Shown: positions 34,597 through 46,264 of the stretch, in pieces | How positions within the stretch are numbered: the first letter of the stretch is position 1 | Layout: each line of letters opens with the position of its first letter | Assembly: GCF_034190915.1 (NCBI RefSeq) | Contig: NW_026947484.1 | Coordinates: 72,061,482 to 72,125,481, forward strand | Direction: 5' to 3' | DNA length: 64,000 nucleotides | DNA from: Cavia porcellus | Taxonomy: Eukaryota; Chordata; Mammalia; Rodentia; Caviidae | The notes under the pieces: model-generated | Databases searched by the model: none | What the model saw: only the letters and a program-made list of their open reading frames with translations | Told to the model about the DNA's origin: nothing | Translations under genes and position numbers: made by a program

Positions 34597-35273
34597 TCAC
34601 AGAGAGCAGACCTAGGACAAGGCCACCCTGAAATGTGTGATTGCCATGAACCCTTCTGGAGTGTGAGTCTTTTGTTTCCATTCAGGTTGCCTTCTAGGTA
34701 AGAGGGGGTCAGTAAAATGAGACTCACTGATGCCTGCACTTCCTTTGGATGTCCATGAAAATCCCCATGGTGACTGTTCCCTTCTGGGAACTTCTGGATG
34801 TTGTCATTTATTGTTCCCAAATCTCTCTCTCCAGAGATCTCCAAATTTAAGCACAATGCATTTAGTCTTCAAACCTTACATATTTTGTGACCTAGCAACA
34901 CAAATGAGACAATACATGAAACCCACTGTCCAAGTGCAATATTGTCTTACCATCCTGTAAGTTGAGAGATGGAAGTGAAAGAGAGGGGACAGAAATGGCA
35001 AACAGCTTGGGAAAGAGAAGGACAGAAGCCTAGGCTGACAAGTGCCTCTAGCCACTAAAATCTCTCACAGTACATGGGTACTGTACTAGGTGTGGGACCC
35101 AATGGTCAGGTGCCATCTTGACTCCTAGAAGCCTAGGCTACACAGTCAAAGTGAACAGTTACAATGATCAAATAATTCCCATGATGAAAATAAACACAGG
35201 CACATAGGCGGGACATGTAGGGGTGGTAGGAGAACACTTCTCAGAGCCGTTGACTTCTAAAGATTCATTTTGG
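34597..35273. other. Unassigned sequence
   Basis: No gene; the 125-codon minus frame at 34479-34856 overlaps the LTR end and has no domain. Confidence 0.4.
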
Positions 35274-35398
35274 AGGGCTGGAGGTATTGCTCAGTAGAGG
35301 GTGGTAAGAAGGAGGGAAGAAAGGAAAAATAGAGAAAAAAGGGGGGGTGAGAAAGAGAGAAGGGAGAGAGAGTGGGAGGGAAAAGAGAGAAAGAGACC
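35274..35398 (+). repeat. ID fragment followed by a purine tract
   Basis: A 5' fragment of an ID-type SINE (gggctggaggtattgctcag, 35274-35295) runs into about 95 bp of almost pure A/G (agaaggagggaagaaaggaa, gggggggtgagaaagagaga). Several overlapping frames here are low-complexity artefacts. Confidence 0.65.
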
Positions 35399-36649
35399 TT
35401 TCCCACATCATACTTCCCATGACCCTGCTGCACAGCATAGATGGGTGCAGAAACAAGGTGGTAATGAGGATTATCCACCTCACATTAGCTTGGCACCATG
35501 CAGTTGTAAGCTTTCTAGGCTCTGTAGGCAGACTTGTGCATCTTCCTTGTGAATGCGTGAGGTTTCCACATGACTTTCAAGAAGACAATTCTATATTATT
35601 AGGAGAAAGAATGGCATTTCCCGTTTCTAAAAAGAAAACAGTGTCTGAAACTAGATTGTCAACTTGAATCTCAGTGGACTGTGACTGAGCAAAGATACAG
35701 CTTCTTCTAGATAGGGATCCCTCCATGATGGGATGGGAAGGGTTGTGGCAGCAGTCCTAACACCAGCTCTGCACCCCTAATCCCACCACATCAATCCTGA
35801 GCCTGAGCTGAGGGGTGGTCAGGGTGGCTGTCAGCCTGGTGCATCTGGCAGTTTGGACACCCCAAGCAGGTGAGTGTGCCCCACACTTCCCCAGGAAACC
35901 TTGTTCACATCTCTTTGTGTCTTATCTTTGCAGTCACAATCCTACCATTTCCAGAACACTGTTTCTGAGGAGTACCCAAGCGCAGTACAGAGTTCGGTCA
36001 CAGTCTAATAATCAAAACAAGGACAGGAAAAGAAAAACACAGACAAAGAATCTGAAAAGAAATGACATAAATAACACTAAAATTTTGCAGAAACATAAAC
36101 CCCAATTAAAGGGAAATGAAATGAGTCAGATATTTTTAGTGTTGTTTAGGATCATGATAAACCATACAAACAAGAACAAGCTAGAACGAGACCAGCTGCT
36201 TTTGGCTAAGCTGCCTGGTACAGGAAGCTGCTGCCTGCCTCCTGAATGGATTAAAGAAAGGCATGTTCTGTTCCAAGGCCACACGCAGGACTTTGCAGCA
36301 GTGTCTCTCTTGTCCTTCCTACCGGATCATCGTGGTAGGTAGACGTGCAGGCACCGCATGGCAATGTCACATATACTACGAAGCCATTAGTGAGTGGTAG
36401 ATTCTGCAGGTATGTGTTCCTTTACCTCTTCTGCTCCTACAACCTCTATTATAGAACATACTCCCCATCTGCCTGCACCACTCTTCTTTATTTTGAAATA
36501 ACCTTTATTTTTTCCAAGTGAATATTAAAACTAATACGATATGCCTGAACTTGAAGGATGAGCATGGAAAGATAATTCTCAAATGAGATATCTGAGGGAG
36601 AGAAAGACTGAATGGGCAATAATTAAACACATGTAGGGTGGCCAAAATC
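35399..36649. other. Unassigned sequence
   Basis: No gene is supported. The 175-codon frame (35815-36342) becomes lysine/asparagine-rich where the DNA is A-rich and shows no domain. Confidence 0.45.
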
Positions 36650-37200
36650 TATGGAGAGAAAGTATATCAGAGAGAACTCCCGCAACTGATTAATACGTGA
36701 AAATAATTCAACTTCGTTATCAAAGGCAATACTTGTTTGAGCACAAATGAGATATCACTCCATAACCAATCCACAAGATTGACAAAGTTTAACATCAAAA
36801 AAGAGCAAGCATCTTCCAGGATGAGAGGAATCAGGCCGGCAAGTAAATTGCTAGTGAAAGGGTAAGCAAGTCCCACCTATGGGACTCACTTTTCAGGGTC
36901 CCCAGAGGCTGCATATGCTACCCTCACACTGTGTGAAAGTCTTTCATGGGAGACCACAGAAGAGAGCTGCAATAATACTGAAACAAGCCAGGTAAAGAGA
37001 CAAACGGAGCATCACCCAGTAAATGCAAAAATAAACTTAAGTGAAGAAACACCGTAAGATGAGATATAATTTTTCTTTTAAAGACCAGAATTGCAAGAGC
37101 AATACATAAAGCATGCCATGAATATAACTATGTAATAGAAATGAAAGAACAATGGAACAGGTTACTCTTCAAGGGTGATCAAAATTACATTAAGTTTAAA
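36650..37200 (+). mobile_element. Old L1 (L1M-type) ORF2 end, probable
   Basis: gagatatcactccataacca, atccacaagattgacaaag, then a Lys/Asn-rich A-biased stretch and ggttactcttcaagggtgatc resemble the 3' end of an ancient L1. Many indels; no frame remains. Confidence 0.42.
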
Positions 37201-37224
37201 TTTTTTAAACATTACAGTAAAAGT

Positions 37225-37745
37225 CACTTTATCAGTAATTCCTCTCAAAGTACAGCACTCCTCCTTACTTCAAAAAACTGCATTTCTCTGTTCTTGCCAC
37301 TTTCTGAAGCAGTTCTGGACGTCCTCTGTCACGTGGACAGTTTTGGATTCCACCATGACAATGCATTGTGTCCCACACTGCTCTGATATAGCAGTTTTTG
37401 TCAAATAAAAACAGTGCAGTGTGTCTTCATCCACTGTATTCACTGGGTCTGGCATCATACAACTTCCGGTTCTTCCCCAAAGTCAAAATAATAAGAAACT
37501 TTTTTTAATAGATTCAGGCCATCAAGGCAACCATGACACTGCAACTAAACACACTCATCTTGAGTATTAAAGCATTTGGAGAAAAATAAACACACTCGTA
37601 GAGTATTTGAGGGAGATTCATCGCAGTGTGTCTTTTACTGCAATAAATATTTTCATTTAAATATTTATGATGCTTTTTGATCATACTGCATATATGCAAT
37701 TTCTGAATAACGTAATATTTGTAGAAATTATTGAAAAAACAAACA
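37225..37745 (+). pseudogene. Mariner-family transposase pseudogene
   Basis: This is the C-terminal part of a Tc1/mariner-superfamily DDE transposase, the cut-and-paste enzyme that acts in the nucleus on its own terminal repeats. In pieces of different frames one reads FHHDNA followed by a PTLL/CHTA-like stretch (about 37341-37385), then NSAVCLHPLYSLGLASYNF and FPKVK (37411-37486), and FEGDSSQ near 37608. These match the mariner order HDNA..HTA, then P.YSPDL.P.D, then YFEGD. A stop and frameshift lie between the first two blocks (about 37386-37410). The third catalytic acid, in YSPDL, is replaced by Gly. Only about the last 140 codons are present, so it is dead. The frames of 81, 77 and 62 codons here are fragments or shadows of it. 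Confidence 0.75.
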
Positions 37746-37913
37746 TGCACAAGGGCTGATTCTCATCAACTTCAGATAGTGAAACTGCTGAGATACAGGA
37801 AGAGAGAAAGGAAAAAGGAAGGGAAGGGAGGGGGTGATTTTAATAAGACAGTAGCAGGGTAGCATCCTTTGTCTGAAATTTTACTTACAAAAGGGTTCTG
37901 GAAGTTTGAATTC
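37746..37913. other. Spacer
   Basis: A short stretch with no recognisable content separates the mariner remnant from the triplicated repeat. Confidence 0.4.
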
Positions 37914-38800
37914 TTTTTAAATTTTATATTACAGAGAATAAAGCCAAAGAAAATAAAACAGAATAAAGCCAATCAAAACAAAACAATGTAAATAACATAG
38001 GATTTCAAAACAAGGTACTAGGAAATCAACAATGATTACCATAATGCCTCTTGTTGTTTTCCAAATAGCTGCCCCATGTCTCCAGACATAGTAAAATCAA
38101 ACAAAAGTGAACAGAATAGAACCAATAAAAATAGAACAATGAATGCAATACAGAACTTCAAAACAATAGTAAATCAAAACACCTACCATAATACATCTTG
38201 CTATCTTTGAAATAGCTGTCATCGGATACAAGAAAATATAACAAGATAAAACAGAATAAAACCCATCCAAACTAAACAATGAAAATGGCACAGAATTCTG
38301 AAACAAGATAATAGGAAACTAACAATGGCCACTGCCCTCAGAAGGAGATTTTCCCCTAGGTGCTACACTGTGCACTGTTAACCCCTAAATAGATGATCAG
38401 ACTGCCAGCTTTAGGCCGGGCAAAGGCAGTGAAACACTAAACACTACAAGCATTAAGTTGTGTTTTACCTCATTAGCTATCATGGCAGTCTGTGTTTCTC
38501 TGGATCACCTGGTCACTTATGGGGGTGGGGGGCTTGCAGAACGTTGGTTTTTCTTGTCTCCCTGCCCACACGCTGGAAGTGGCCGGCACCTGGCTCTCCC
38601 CTAGTCAGCCCACACATGGTGCAACTCACAGGAGGTCTTAGCTTCTTGTTGACTTCTTGCTCTCCTCCCCCACAATCTGCAAATGGTATCAACTCACAGG
38701 AGAGGGCTGGCATCTGGCTCTCTCCTAGTCAGCCTGCTCATGGCCAGTTTGACTCTTCTTAAATCTCTATATTAATCTCACTTCTTACGCTTTTTTTTTT
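37914..38800 (-). mobile_element. Near-complete triplicated-unit repeat (family unassigned)
   Basis: Read on the minus strand it is collinear with the plus-strand copy at 42.6-43.5 kb. Shared landmarks are an A-run at the 5' side, gagaaacaca, agcaccta-type ahead of aatctcc, the block agctatttcaaagatagcaa, and a 3' tail of ataaaattt. The 3' half has three related units; the landmark 'ttttgaag' (ttcaaaa on plus) recurs with its C at about 38006, 38159 and 38298. The A-rich 3' end and 5'-shortened copies elsewhere fit a retroposed element, perhaps a LINE 3' UTR. No coding capacity. Confidence 0.65.
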
Positions 38801-39539
38801 GTATATTTAAGCAATTTCAAATTAAAAATGTAAGAAATAAAACACAAAACTACAGTAAAATCTCTTAAAATATAGTGAGTGCCAAAATAATGTACATTGA
38901 AAAACATTCTGAAAGACTGGAAAGCAAATTTCATGAAGTATTTAAAGATTCTGTTCTTGTTACAACTAATTTTGTCTGAACCTTTTTTACTGGGGTTGTG
39001 GGTTACTTAGTAATCAGAACACGCAGCCGTAATGTCCAGAGGAGGTACAAGAGGCAAAGGAATCAGTAAAGGAATTCACACTTAAATTCTCACTCCAAGA
39101 CACTCCTTTCGCCTTACTGTGCTGTCACCTCTCAAAAAGTGAACCGGCCAAAAGAGACATTTGCTTTCGTAAAGCCAGTAGCTGACTGGCCCCTCATTCG
39201 AAATTATGCAACGCCAGCTGCCATTTCAAAGCATTCACAATGAACTAAAAAAAGGCTTCATCATATTCCCTGAAATCTGCTCCTTATCCCGCGTGCTGTC
39301 AAGATGAATGTTGCCACGAATCTGAGATTCAGTCAGCTCTACGGCTTATAACTGTGCACCCCAAGGCTCGCCCAGTGCCACCAGCCAGTGCCACCAGGTT
39401 AGTCTATACAGCTACACAGGGCAGAGCTTCCCCCGCCTCCCGACTTCATCTTTGGCCTCTATCTCACAGGCAGCACTCAGTGCGTTGGTTCTCAGGCACA
39501 TTTAATCACACGTGTCCTTTCCTCAATTAATCCTTTAGT
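38801..39539. other. Unassigned sequence with a 13-bp tandem duplication
   Basis: No gene seen. ccagtgccaccag occurs twice head-to-tail at 39372-39384 and 39385-39397. Confidence 0.45.
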
Positions 39540-39850
39540 CCACAAGATGCGTAAATGTTTCCTATTACTGACAAGACAAAATGCCAGGTCCTGGCCTTGT
39601 TTCCAAGGCTGGAGCCCGTTACGAGCAATGCACATGTTCCTCAGCACACTCCAGCCTACCCTCTCTCCGCAGTTACCTGCAGAGTCTTGGAATCTGCTCT
39701 GTTTTATTTATGCTGCTCCTTCTCTCTGAAACGCTCTCCCTGTCAACATTGAAAATACATTGACTGTTCCGGTAACATAGGCCAGCACTTCTTTTATGAA
39801 GATTTTCCTGGTACACAGACACACAAATACACACATACTTTTTGGTCACA
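39540..39850 (+). mobile_element. Probable L2 segment
   Basis: cctctctccgcagttacctgc, tgctccttctctctgaaacgc tctccctg-type and cacttcttttatgaagattttcc have the order of the L2 3' region (gaatgctcttcccc, gaagccttccctgac). The three overlapping 60-65 codon frames are shadows. Confidence 0.5.
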
Positions 39851-40107
39851 CTGTTCAGATATTTTTTTCATTGGACCCTGCTGTTATTTTATAGATTTAA
39901 TGATTTCCCAATTGTTTCTGATTATCATAATAGAAGCCCTTGGTTTTAATGATCTATTTTTTTAGTTCATTTCTTCTCAGATCACTATTTTCCACAAAGG
40001 TCAGTTTGTTTTCTTGGGTTGTCTTGCTCAAGGTATTGGTTTGCCAGACATGTCCAGTAATTTTATACTTTACTACTCGATTCAAATTTCATTTTCTAAA
40101 ATCTGAG
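39851..40107. other. Unassigned sequence
   Basis: T-rich, with nothing recognisable. Confidence 0.35.
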
Positions 40108-40303
40108 GGAGCAAGTGGCATTGAACCGCGCCAGGAATTTGACACTCAGATATATCTCTGGCCCTTTTAATGTTTTGTTTGTTTGTTTTAAGACAAATTT
40201 TCTTTAAGCCATTAAGTTGTCCAGCCTAGTCTCAAACTTAACAATCCTCCTGCCTCAAACTCCCAGAATATGGAATTACAGATGGGCACCACCATGTCTG
40301 GCT
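40108..40303 (-). mobile_element. B1-dID composite SINE
   Basis: On the plus strand the reversed ID arm (gcaagtggcattgaaccgcg, gatatatctctggccc) precedes a (TTTG)n linker and the reversed B1 arm (gtccagcctagtctcaaact, cctgcctcaaactcccagaa, caccaccatgtctggc). Confidence 0.78.
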
Positions 40304-40370
40304 TAAGGTTTAGTGAATTTTACACCCCAAGGCTTTTATTTCAGGGAGGCAAGGGGATGTACAGTGATAA

Positions 40371-40710
40371 ATACAGTAGACCCTTGATAGCTGCAGGATC
40401 TAAATCCATGGATCCAAGAACTTTTGGACCAGAACCATTTGAGAAAAAAGTAATGCATCTGTACTAAGCAAACACAAACTCTTTCCTGTCATTATCCCCT
40501 AAACAATACCACTTAACAATGATTTTGATAACATTTGCATGGTATTAGCTAGAATAAGTAACCTAGAGTATGTCCACTAGCTATATAGGAAGATGCACAT
40601 AGGTTGCATAAAAATACTAAGACATTTGATCTCAGAGCATCCATGAGATGGGCAGGAGCTGGAACCAATCCCCAACACAGGTGTCAGAGGCTGACTCTAC
40701 AAATGCTGAG
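40371..40710 (-). mobile_element. Tigger-related MITE (MER44-like)
   Basis: Read on the minus strand it follows a Tigger deletion derivative: ttggggattggttccagctc, catggatgctctgagatcaa, atgcaacctatgtgcatctt, ctaggttacttattctag, tattgtttaggggataatgac and cttagtacagatgcatt. The two ends are inverted-repeat-like (ccatggatccaag / catggatgctc). No transposase remains. Confidence 0.72.
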
Positions 40711-42189
40711 TCCACCATTTGGATCAGACAGTTAGCACACCTTTTTGGAATCCAATAAGCTAACCGACACTGTATGCTAATGAAAAATAAGCAAACAGAA
40801 TTCTTAACATCTGATATATATAAGAGTTTAGGTCAAGAAAATTATAGCTCAGCAATAATAATTTCATAAAAACAATGAAGCTTACAATCTAAGCTTCTTC
40901 CTTCTTTGTACCAACATCACACAGTGTAGTGCTTAACTCATATCAGGTCTCCACATACAGCTGTGGAACAAATGCAATATTAACAGAAGTGTCTGAAGTG
41001 ATCCTACTTTTGTTCTGGTATATCCATAACTAGAATAGGGTTCCAATCTAGTTTTCCATTTTAATTGGAAAATAAGGAATATAGACATTTAAAAGTACAT
41101 GGAGCACTTTAGAACAGGGGTCCATACTTTGTGATGTTAAGGAATACATTTTCTTCCATAGGTAAAGCTTTAGGGCTGAGCAGGAGGGTGTTGTTGAAGA
41201 GAGATTACTTTGAAGGCTTGAGAAGTGGTTTGGGTAATTATAAAGCAGGGAAAAGGAGCTAACCACAAAATTTAAACCATTTTCACCTGAGAGATTCTGA
41301 ACATTCTTTACCACAATCTCCCATAAAAAACAGTAATTAGCATGAGCCCCACACCACTGCCTTCTCTTTCCACATTTCTACTACTGATGAGCCTTCCGAT
41401 CAAAATTCAATATTCACAGACCACAAATGAGGAGATTTGATCAAAGTGCAAATTCAACTTATCAAACAAAACAAGACTGAAACTGAGATCTCCCATAAGA
41501 TGATAAGCAATTATGGGAACCCAGGATAAAATACAAATTTGTAGACAAAGACTTAAATAGAGTTGTTTGTTTTAGGTATTATTAGTCTACATGAGTATAT
41601 GAGTTGTCTTTAGCAGGAGAATTACTTCCTGGATGGTGCTATATATCCATTCACTACTGTCACAAAAAGGTAACAGGACCAGCTTTTGTTGAATGTCAAA
41701 TTATATTAATCATTCTGGGGAAAGGAGTTACAATAATAAGTAAAAAGATTGCTTACTTGAGGAGTAAAGAAGACAGGCAAGAAAACAGAAAAATATCGCA
41801 AAGTACAATAAATCCTCCTATAGGCCACTGACCAGGTCTACAGGAGCATAAAGGTGGACATTTGCTCAGAGTAAGGAGTCAGGACAGTGCTCCCACCAGA
41901 AGTAAGATGTTTTCTGAAATATGAAGGATTAATACATGTTATTCAGCAGCAAAGTTCCACAAGTGCTTAGTGCAGCTAGAACATCGTCTAGGTGATAGAC
42001 AGTTGTGATACTAAGGTAGAAGAAACTAGCAGGAAAAACCTAAGGGGAACTTATGTTTCCCACTAGAGGACATGAACTTGACCACAGGGAGACAAAGAGA
42101 ACAGCAATCAAAGGAGCTGAGACAGAGATGCAGAAAGATCTGATCTGCATTCTAGACAGCTATCCTTGGCACGCTGTACAAAATGCATT
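40711..42189. other. Unassigned sequence
   Basis: About 1.5 kb with no gene or repeat I can name; an 88-codon minus frame (41048-41314) and a 75-codon plus frame (41604-41831) lack domains. Confidence 0.45.
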
Positions 42190-42545
42190 AACAGATTGCT
42201 ATAGTTTGGGTCTGGTATGTCTCCAAGAACCCACGTGTTGAAGACTTGGTCCCCAGCCCATGGTGCTACTGGGAAGTGGTGGAGCATTTCGGAGGACAGG
42301 CCCATCGGAAAGAGGTTAGGAGACTGATAGCATGAGCGCCATGGAAGGCTATGTTGGGACCCAAACTATCTTCTACCCCTCTGTTTCCTGGTGGCCATGA
42401 GGTAAACAGACCTCCTCTGCCATCACTACTGCCACGGACCAAAACAACAGGGTCAAGTGTGAGATCTCAGAAGCCCCAAGTCAACATGAAGCTTTACCTC
42501 TTTTAAAGTTCACTTACCTCAGGTATTTGTTAGAGTAATGAAGAT
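42190..42545 (+). mobile_element. MT-like MaLR LTR
   Basis: The left end tgctatagtttgggtctggt, with cccacgtgttgaagacttgg and ggtgctactgggaagtggtgg, and the right end ttcacttacctcaggtatttg, ttagagtaatgaaga are MaLR LTR landmarks. Near full length. Confidence 0.7.
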
Positions 42546-42626
42546 TAGTGGATGAAAATTCTTAGACACCTGAAGTCTGTGGCAGTAACTTGGAAAAGAG
42601 CCACAGAATTTAAAAAAAAAAAAAAA

Positions 42627-43485
42627 AGTAGCAGTCCAATAGAAGTGAAAAGAATCAGTCTGGAAGATACGTCTGTGAGAGCCAGACCCAAACCTCTCCC
42701 CATGAGTCAACATCATTCGCAGACTGGGAGTAAAGAGAACAAGGCAACAACAGCAAACAAGCCCAGTCTGGGAACCAGCACCATGCACAGGCCACCACCA
42801 GACTGGAACAGCCAGACCCCAGGCCCTTCCAGTACATCGGCTGGCAAACAAGAAGTACCAATCCCCTCCCACACCCCTCTCTAAGTGACAGACTTATTTG
42901 GAGAAACACAAGCTGTGATGGTAGCTATCAAGATGAAATGCAATTGAATGCCTGTGGTGCTTTGGAGTTTCACTAACATTGCAGGTTTAAAAGGTTAGTA
43001 GTCTGATCATAGGCTCAGAGGATAGTGGTACACAGTGTAGCATCTAGGCGGAATCTCCTTTTGAGGACTGTAGCTATTATTGATTCTCTATGGTCTTGTT
43101 TTGAAGCCCTATATTGTTTCCATTATTTTGCTGGATTGGGTTTTATTCTCTTTTGTTTTGTTTATGTTAAATCCAATGGCAGGAGCAGCTATTTCAAAGA
43201 TAGCAAGATATAGTATGGCAGCAATTTGAGATTTATTATTGGCTTGTTTTGAAGCCCTTTATTGCATTCATTGTTTTGTTTTTATTGTTTCTATTCTATT
43301 CTATTCGGTTTGATTTTTACTATGTCTGAGGCTATCTAAAGCTATTTTGAAGACACCAAATGGCATTATGGTAACTATTGTTGATTTTGTAATATTTTGA
43401 AGTCTTGTATCTCTTACACTGATTTGTATTGGTTATATTCTATTTTAGCCTCTATAAAATAAAATAAAATAAAATAAAATAAAAT
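42627..43485 (+). mobile_element. Near-complete triplicated-unit repeat (family unassigned)
   Basis: This plus-strand copy pairs with the minus-strand copy at 37.9-38.8 kb. It starts after an A-run (42609-42625) and shows gtgatggtagctatcaag, cacagtgtagcatctagg and aatctcctttt, then three units whose landmark ttttgaag has its 'gaag' at 43103, 43251 and 43399, an exact 148-bp period. It ends in (ATAAA)n at 43454-43485. The 117- and 110-codon frames in its left part lie on opposite strands and show no domain. Confidence 0.68.
43454..43485 (+). repeat. (ATAAA)n tail
   Basis: Six or so ATAAA units form the 3' end of the triplicated-unit repeat, as expected of a retroposon tail. Confidence 0.9.
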
Positions 43486-44424
43486 GAATAGGTCTGTGGC
43501 AGAATCCACCAGTATGCATTTTTTTTTCATCAGCTTGCGGGCTCCTGAATGTTGCAGCTACTCACAATATGTCTCTCACCCGTTTCCCCTGCTCTCACAT
43601 CCCAGCATCATTGCCCCTCTTTCCACGAAGGGTGGGTTCTTTGAACATTTGTGATCCATTCACATCCTCCAGACATCTGGAGTTGTGACCTCTCTCTTCC
43701 CCTTTCCACTCACCCACCTCTTTATATTTCCCAAGCCCGAGACATTCTCTATTGGGTGACCTCCTTGGCATCTGTAGTGAAGCCAGCATTAGTCCTTGGC
43801 TCTCAGACTGTGTGTTGAAGACCTGTTTCTTAGCTACAAATGAAGGGCTTGCCCCTCATCTAGTTGTGTAGGGAAAAGTCCCAGACAGAGTGCCACATGC
43901 TCACACATGGAGACCTTGTCTCTCCAAGTCCTTCAGAGGAGTGAAGGGTGGGTGAGGGAGAAGGGGTTGTTACTCCAGGGAACTGGTCCCCTTTATGATC
44001 TCACCTCCAGTCTGAGTCAACATGTATTCTCTTGATTTGTTCTTCAGATGACTCACCAGTCACTATTGAAATAACTGCACACGTGCACACATGGACCCCT
44101 CCAAAGGACAAACACAAATTCTCAAACATGTGCTGCCTGTTAAATGATAAGGAACAGCATAAACATTTTCTTAATTGTCTCCTGATTTACATGGCACCTG
44201 TCTTACACAATAGTCTTTTATTTCCTCCTTCTCAGGTTTTAAATTATTTTTCGTCAGTCTTAAGTGGAGTAAGAACAGGTCTGCTGTGGAACTGCTTCCT
44301 GACTGCTTCAAGATAGCCCAGTATTCTCTATTTAAAGCTTTGACAATGTTTGTTCGACGGCCTTGCTTAAAGTCTGAAAGTCGCTCATCATTCGCAGTTA
44401 AGGGAATGTTTTAATAATGTGTTT
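43486..44424. other. Unassigned sequence
   Basis: No gene or repeat recognised. A 94-codon frame at 44032-44316 has no domain. Confidence 0.45.
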
Positions 44425-44612
44425 TAAGGTACTAGGAATTGAATGTAGTGCCTTCACACAAAGCTCCATCTTCTTCATTCCTTTTGTATTTTTTTATTTC
44501 AAGTCAGGGTTTCAATAAGCCATGAAATTTCCCAGTTTGGGTTTGAATTTATAAATTCACACCAAGCCCCCCAGAGTGCTGGGATTATACCATGCACCAC
44601 CATGCCTGGCTG
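44425..44612 (-). mobile_element. B1-dID composite SINE
   Basis: Reversed ID arm (ggtactaggaattgaatgtag, ccttcacacaaagctc) then reversed B1 arm (agtcagggtttcaataagcc, cccagagtgctgggattata, ccaccatgcctggc). Confidence 0.75.
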
Positions 44613-44724
44613 GGAAAAGTACTTATCATTATATGTTTCAAATGCATCTACAGGTCATGTTCTTCTAGGGAAATAATAGAAATGGCATAGCAGTGGAGCA
44701 AGATGATGGGAAAGGTTCTGTTTA

Positions 44725-44915
44725 AGTAAGACCTTGGCTCAAAAATGCTTACTCACTGCCCAATTCTGAATAAATCTCTTAATTTTTCTGAGCCTTAGTT
44801 TTCTCCTGAAAAAAAAAAAAATAAGGATGGGTAACACTGGTTTTCATAATCAATTTGTATTGTGTGTAAAAGTACATAAAATGTTGCTGACACAGAGTTG
44901 CTTAAAAACATCTTG
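44725..44915 (+). mobile_element. MIR
   Basis: cttactcactgcccaattctg, aataaatctcttaatttttctg agccttagttttctcc-type core, an expanded A-run, then aaggatgggtaacactgg and gttgctgacacagagttgc. Confidence 0.65.
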
Positions 44916-44969
44916 TATTTATTTTTGGCTAAAATCAGAAATAATCTAATGAAACATTATTTTTTGCTG

Positions 44970-45085
44970 TTGAAGATAATGAAGCCCAGAAACAGGGAAG
45001 ATTTGGCCAATCCCACAAAGTAACAGAGTTTAAAACAGATGCCAATTTCCTGATGCTTGATCTGGGTTCTTTCCATTATATGGTG
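44970..45085 (-). mobile_element. MIR fragment
   Basis: gaagcccagaaacagggaag, atttggccaatcccacaaag, taacagagtttaaaacagatg and gatctgggttctttccatta follow the reversed MIR core. Confidence 0.65.
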
Positions 45086-46020
45086 CTCCTGGAGTGAGCC
45101 TAGGGTGTGTATTTTGGGGGGTGGAACCCTTTCGTATAGAATCTGTGCCCCACGGATGTATTCCCCCCAGTGTCTAGCCTAATGCCAGTTCTTTTCAATG
45201 TTCATGTGGTTTTGTCTTGGATGGAAAAGTCTTTTTCCAGCACCACCTATCCTATTATCCTGTTTGGAAAGGGTAATCTGTCAGACACACCAAACATTAA
45301 AGGCAGGGAGAACATTCTGAGGTTTCTACTGTGTATATTTTTCTTACCAATTGAATCTTCACTCCTCAGCTATCAGACAAAGGGGAGAAGAGCTGTTCCC
45401 CTTGTCCACTAAGAGGAGAAAAGCTTTTAAAAATACTTGGCAGAATCCACTATTCAAAGTGGAAAAACAAAAATTTCAAGCACCATCAGATGAGAAAGGC
45501 AAAGAAAGGAGCACACATGTTCAGGATAAAGTTTGTTTTCTGTAGGGCTAAGATATTGCTGCTTCATAATTCTAAGCTATTATTGTTAGAGCCAGATCAT
45601 AGCCAACAGTTTTATGAACACAATTTAATACTTTCCCTTGGTCTCTACAGTTAGGAAAATATAGGGGAAGCTTTAAGCTGATCTCATCAAATAGAAGAAT
45701 AACAACAAAAAATGGCATTGGTAAAAGTAAAAGTTTTCTGTGTGGCAGAGAAAACGATTGCAGTATAAGACTGAAAATTTCTTCTTTACACACAACTGAT
45801 GCGTATGATTAATCACCAGGAATGATACCGTCACATAGGGAATAACAACACAAGGTACCCTAAGCCCAGGCTCCCAGGTCTTCCAACAGCATCTCAAACT
45901 CAGTATATTGCAATTTGAATTCTGTATCTCTTCCTTCCCCAATTTATTTTCACAGAAGGATTACAAATCTTAACAAATGCATCATTAATTCTCAAGACAT
46001 TAATCACTTTTATTATTATT
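45086..46020. other. Unassigned sequence
   Basis: No gene or repeat recognised. Frames of 64-89 codons on both strands lack domains. Confidence 0.45.
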
Positions 46021-46172
46021 TGTCTGTCTGTTTGCTTGCTTGTTTGGAGACAGGGTGTTACTATGCAGTTCTGGCTGACCTTGACCTCACCACGTAGCGC
46101 AGGCTGACCTCAAACTCATAACCACCCTTCTGCATCAACATCCAGCATGCCGGGATGACAGGTGTGCGCCCC
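46021..46172 (-). mobile_element. B1 SINE with internal duplication
   Basis: ggagacagggtgttactatgc, then the paired blocks ttctggctgaccttgacctc and gcgcaggctgacctcaaact, then catgccgggatgacaggtgt. A (TNTG)n tail lies on its left. Confidence 0.82.
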
Positions 46173-46264
46173 CTCCCTCACCCATTAATTCCTTCTTTCC
46201 TCTGATCTTCTCTTTGCCTCCTCTCCCAGATGGTCTCTTGAGTCCTTTCTGGAAGACACTGAAA

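Noticed and set aside
35815..36342. 175-codon open frame (plus)
   Set aside because: Composition shifts to Lys/Asn with local A-richness; no domain or coding-like codon pattern is visible.
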